NCBI GenBank assembly: GCA_001899585.1
Contig: MKWE01000056.1
Span: forward strand, 219,581 to 283,580
Direction of reading: 5' to 3'
Origin: Rhodospirillales bacterium 70-18
GTDB lineage: Bacteria; Pseudomonadota; Alphaproteobacteria; Acetobacterales; Acetobacteraceae
DNA: 64,000 nt
Part shown: positions 63,120 through 64,000 of the stretch, piece after piece
Layout: each line of letters opens with the position of its first letter
Numbering within the stretch: position 1 is the first letter of the stretch
Translations under genes and position numbers: made by a program
The notes under the pieces: generated by a model
Told to the model about the DNA's origin: nothing
The model's database searches: none
Seen by the model: the letters and a program-made list of their open reading frames with translations, nothing else

Positions 63120-63266
63120 CGCGGCGCCGACGCACCCGCACCCGGCGCCCTGGTGCGGCGTATCGATACCACGCTCTCCGAAGCGGTGGGTTGATGTGGC
63201 CCCGGAAGCACCAGCGGTCTGGCCAAGGCTCACGGGTCGCGACATGCCGCCCCACGCGTGCTAGTG

Positions 63267-63276
63267 CATTATAATG
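63267..63276. promoter_or_regulatory. Palindromic -10-like box ahead of the GntR/FCD gene
   Basis: CATTATAATG is a perfect ten-base palindrome that contains the consensus -10 hexamer TATAAT (63270-63275) and stands out from the G+C-rich surroundings. The downstream ATG is 49 bases away. No good -35 hexamer is present at the usual spacing, so an activator or alternative factor may be involved, or the site is an operator for the regulator itself. Confidence 0.4.
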
Positions 63277-63324
63277 ATTATCAGGACACCCGAGACGGAC
63301 GGCTCAGGGCCCCATTGGTCCACA

Positions 63325-64000
63325 ATGGCGCGATCGAGCCTGTCCATGCAGGTCTATGCGGAACTCGAAGCCGCGCTGTTCGAGGGGCGGCTTTTCCCTG
63401 GCCAGCGTCTCAAGATCCGCGACCTCGCCGCCGCGATGGGCGTATCTGAAACGCCGGTGCGGGAGGCGATCATGCAGTTGGTTCGAACCGGCGCACTCCG
63501 GATGGAAACCGCCCGCGCCATCACCGTCGCGGGGCTTACGCTGGCCCAGTATCTGGAACTGCGCACCATCCGCTTCGAGCTGGAAGGGCTGGCGGTGGAG
63601 GAGGCTGCCCGCCGTGCCACCCGCGAGGAGATCGACGCCCTGGCCGCCGCGCACGAGCAACTGATGGCCGCCGAGGCGGCGCACGACGCGGCGGCGGCCA
63701 ACAAGGCGAACTGGGCGTTCCATGGCGGGCTCTATCGCGCTGCGCGCATGCCCCAGCTGATGGAGATCATCAACACGATATGGCACCGCAACGGCCCCAT
63801 GCATGCGCTGCATTATCCGGACGCGCCGCCCACCTATCCCGGCCGGCACCGCCATCTCGACATTCTTGACGCGCTGCGCGCAGCCGACCCGGCGGCGGCC
63901 CGTGCGGCGCTTCGCGCCGACCTCGTCGAGGGCGGAGCCAACCTTGTGCGCCTCCTGGCGGAGCGGGAGGCCAAGGGCTCGGCGCCGGCACCAGGAAAGA
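63325..64000 (+). CDS. GntR family transcriptional regulator (FadR/FCD subfamily), cut by window end
   Basis: At least 225 residues are visible and the frame is still open at base 64000. The winged helix-turn-helix (about residues 1-65) contains GQRLKIRDLAAAMGVSETPVREAI. The FCD ligand domain follows: YLELRTIRFELEGLAVEEAAR, NWAFHGGLYRAARMP and HRHLDILDALRAADPAAARAAL, with histidines at the metal/ligand positions. The length seen suggests only the last few residues are missing. It probably controls a nearby catabolic gene, perhaps the oxidoreductase at 62043. The ATG has no clear ribosome binding site. Confidence 0.88.
   Translation, partial: MARSSLSMQVYAELEAALFEGRLFPGQRLKIRDLAAAMGVSETPVREAIMQLVRTGALRMETARAITVAGLTLAQYLELRTIRFELEGLAVEEAARRATREEIDALAAAHEQLMAAEAAHDAAAANKANWAFHGGLYRAARMPQLMEIINTIWHRNGPMHALHYPDAPPTYPGRHRHLDILDALRAADPAAARAALRADLVEGGANLVRLLAEREAKGSAPAPGK

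Noticed and set aside
63258..63449. 63-residue frame starting at the GTG at 63258
   Set aside because: It overlaps the GntR/FCD gene out of frame, resembles no family and covers the promoter-like palindrome.
46007..64000. tRNA or rRNA genes in the gaps of the housekeeping block
   Set aside because: I checked the gaps at 45902-46006, 46175-46252, 52817-52894, 57521-57637, 59036-59110, 61853-62042 and 63120-63324 for cloverleaf features such as GGTTCGA with flanking stems and found none.

Overview
The window reads as chromosomal DNA of a very G+C-rich alphaproteobacterium. Two things point to the Rhodospirillales, most likely Acetobacteraceae: the tight minus-strand block pyrB-pyrC-plsY-dprA-topA-rnr-rpmG, and the AT-rich hairpin repeats scattered through an otherwise G+C-rich sequence. 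The family-level assignment is an inference from gene content, not a measured placement. I found no rRNA, tRNA, CRISPR array, insertion sequence or phage genes. No gene-free stretch exceeds about 300 bases; the longest (20255-20549) is filled by a repeat structure.

Layout. 1-1233: a truncated protein of unknown function and a degenerate receiver-domain protein. 1442-16712: a peptide/amide uptake and catabolism region. It holds an M81 (MlrC-type) peptidase, a Tat-exported solute-binding protein, a DAO-type FAD oxidoreductase, hydantoinase/oxoprolinase subunits A and B, and an Opp/Dpp-type ABC transporter with a fused permease-ATPase. The hyu-transporter run has a sigma-54-like promoter in front. 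A TPR-glycosyltransferase and a SAM methyltransferase sit inside the region. 16735-20254: sulfotransferase, trehalose-6-phosphate synthase without otsB, and an M20 amidohydrolase. 21312-26579: cydD-cydC (thiol exporter needed for cytochrome bd assembly) followed by recQ. 26567-34917: SbmA/YddA-type ABC protein, DUF1499 and DUF3253 proteins, an EAL protein, a carnitine/3-hydroxyacyl-CoA dehydrogenase, an HD protein, a DUF924 protein and several unknowns. 34914-39860: a YdiJ-like D-2-hydroxyacid dehydrogenase divergent from a serine-glyoxylate-type aminotransferase and a YfcG-like GST.

39864-45901 contains the most striking gene. At 40785-41429 (minus) a 214-residue protein matches the ricin/Shiga-toxin A-chain fold by pattern: all five active-site positions of ricin (Y80, Y123, E177, R180, W211) have counterparts in order and in recognisable local context. 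Ribosome-inactivating proteins are rare in bacteria. A DUF1127 gene with a 30-bp palindrome directly ahead of its ribosome binding site lies just upstream on the same strand. An acyl-CoA ligase, a PmtA-like methyltransferase and a PleD-like diguanylate cyclase follow.

46007-61852 is a conserved housekeeping block: rpmG, S41 peptidase, rnr, topA, dprA, plsY, a dihydroorotase homologue that has lost its metal-binding histidines, pyrB, an unknown protein with a CheD-like Cys/His arrangement, gltX, an NTF2-like protein, and a ComEC without its usual beta-lactamase domain. The window closes with a Gfo/Idh/MocA oxidoreductase and a GntR/FCD regulator cut by the window end.

Three copies of a modular AT-rich inverted repeat (15631, 23011, 43583) and a second purine-rich repeat structure (20277-20529) cut across this layout. 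Two of the AT-rich copies lie inside operons, between genes for subunits of the same machine (dppCD/dppF and cydD/cydC).
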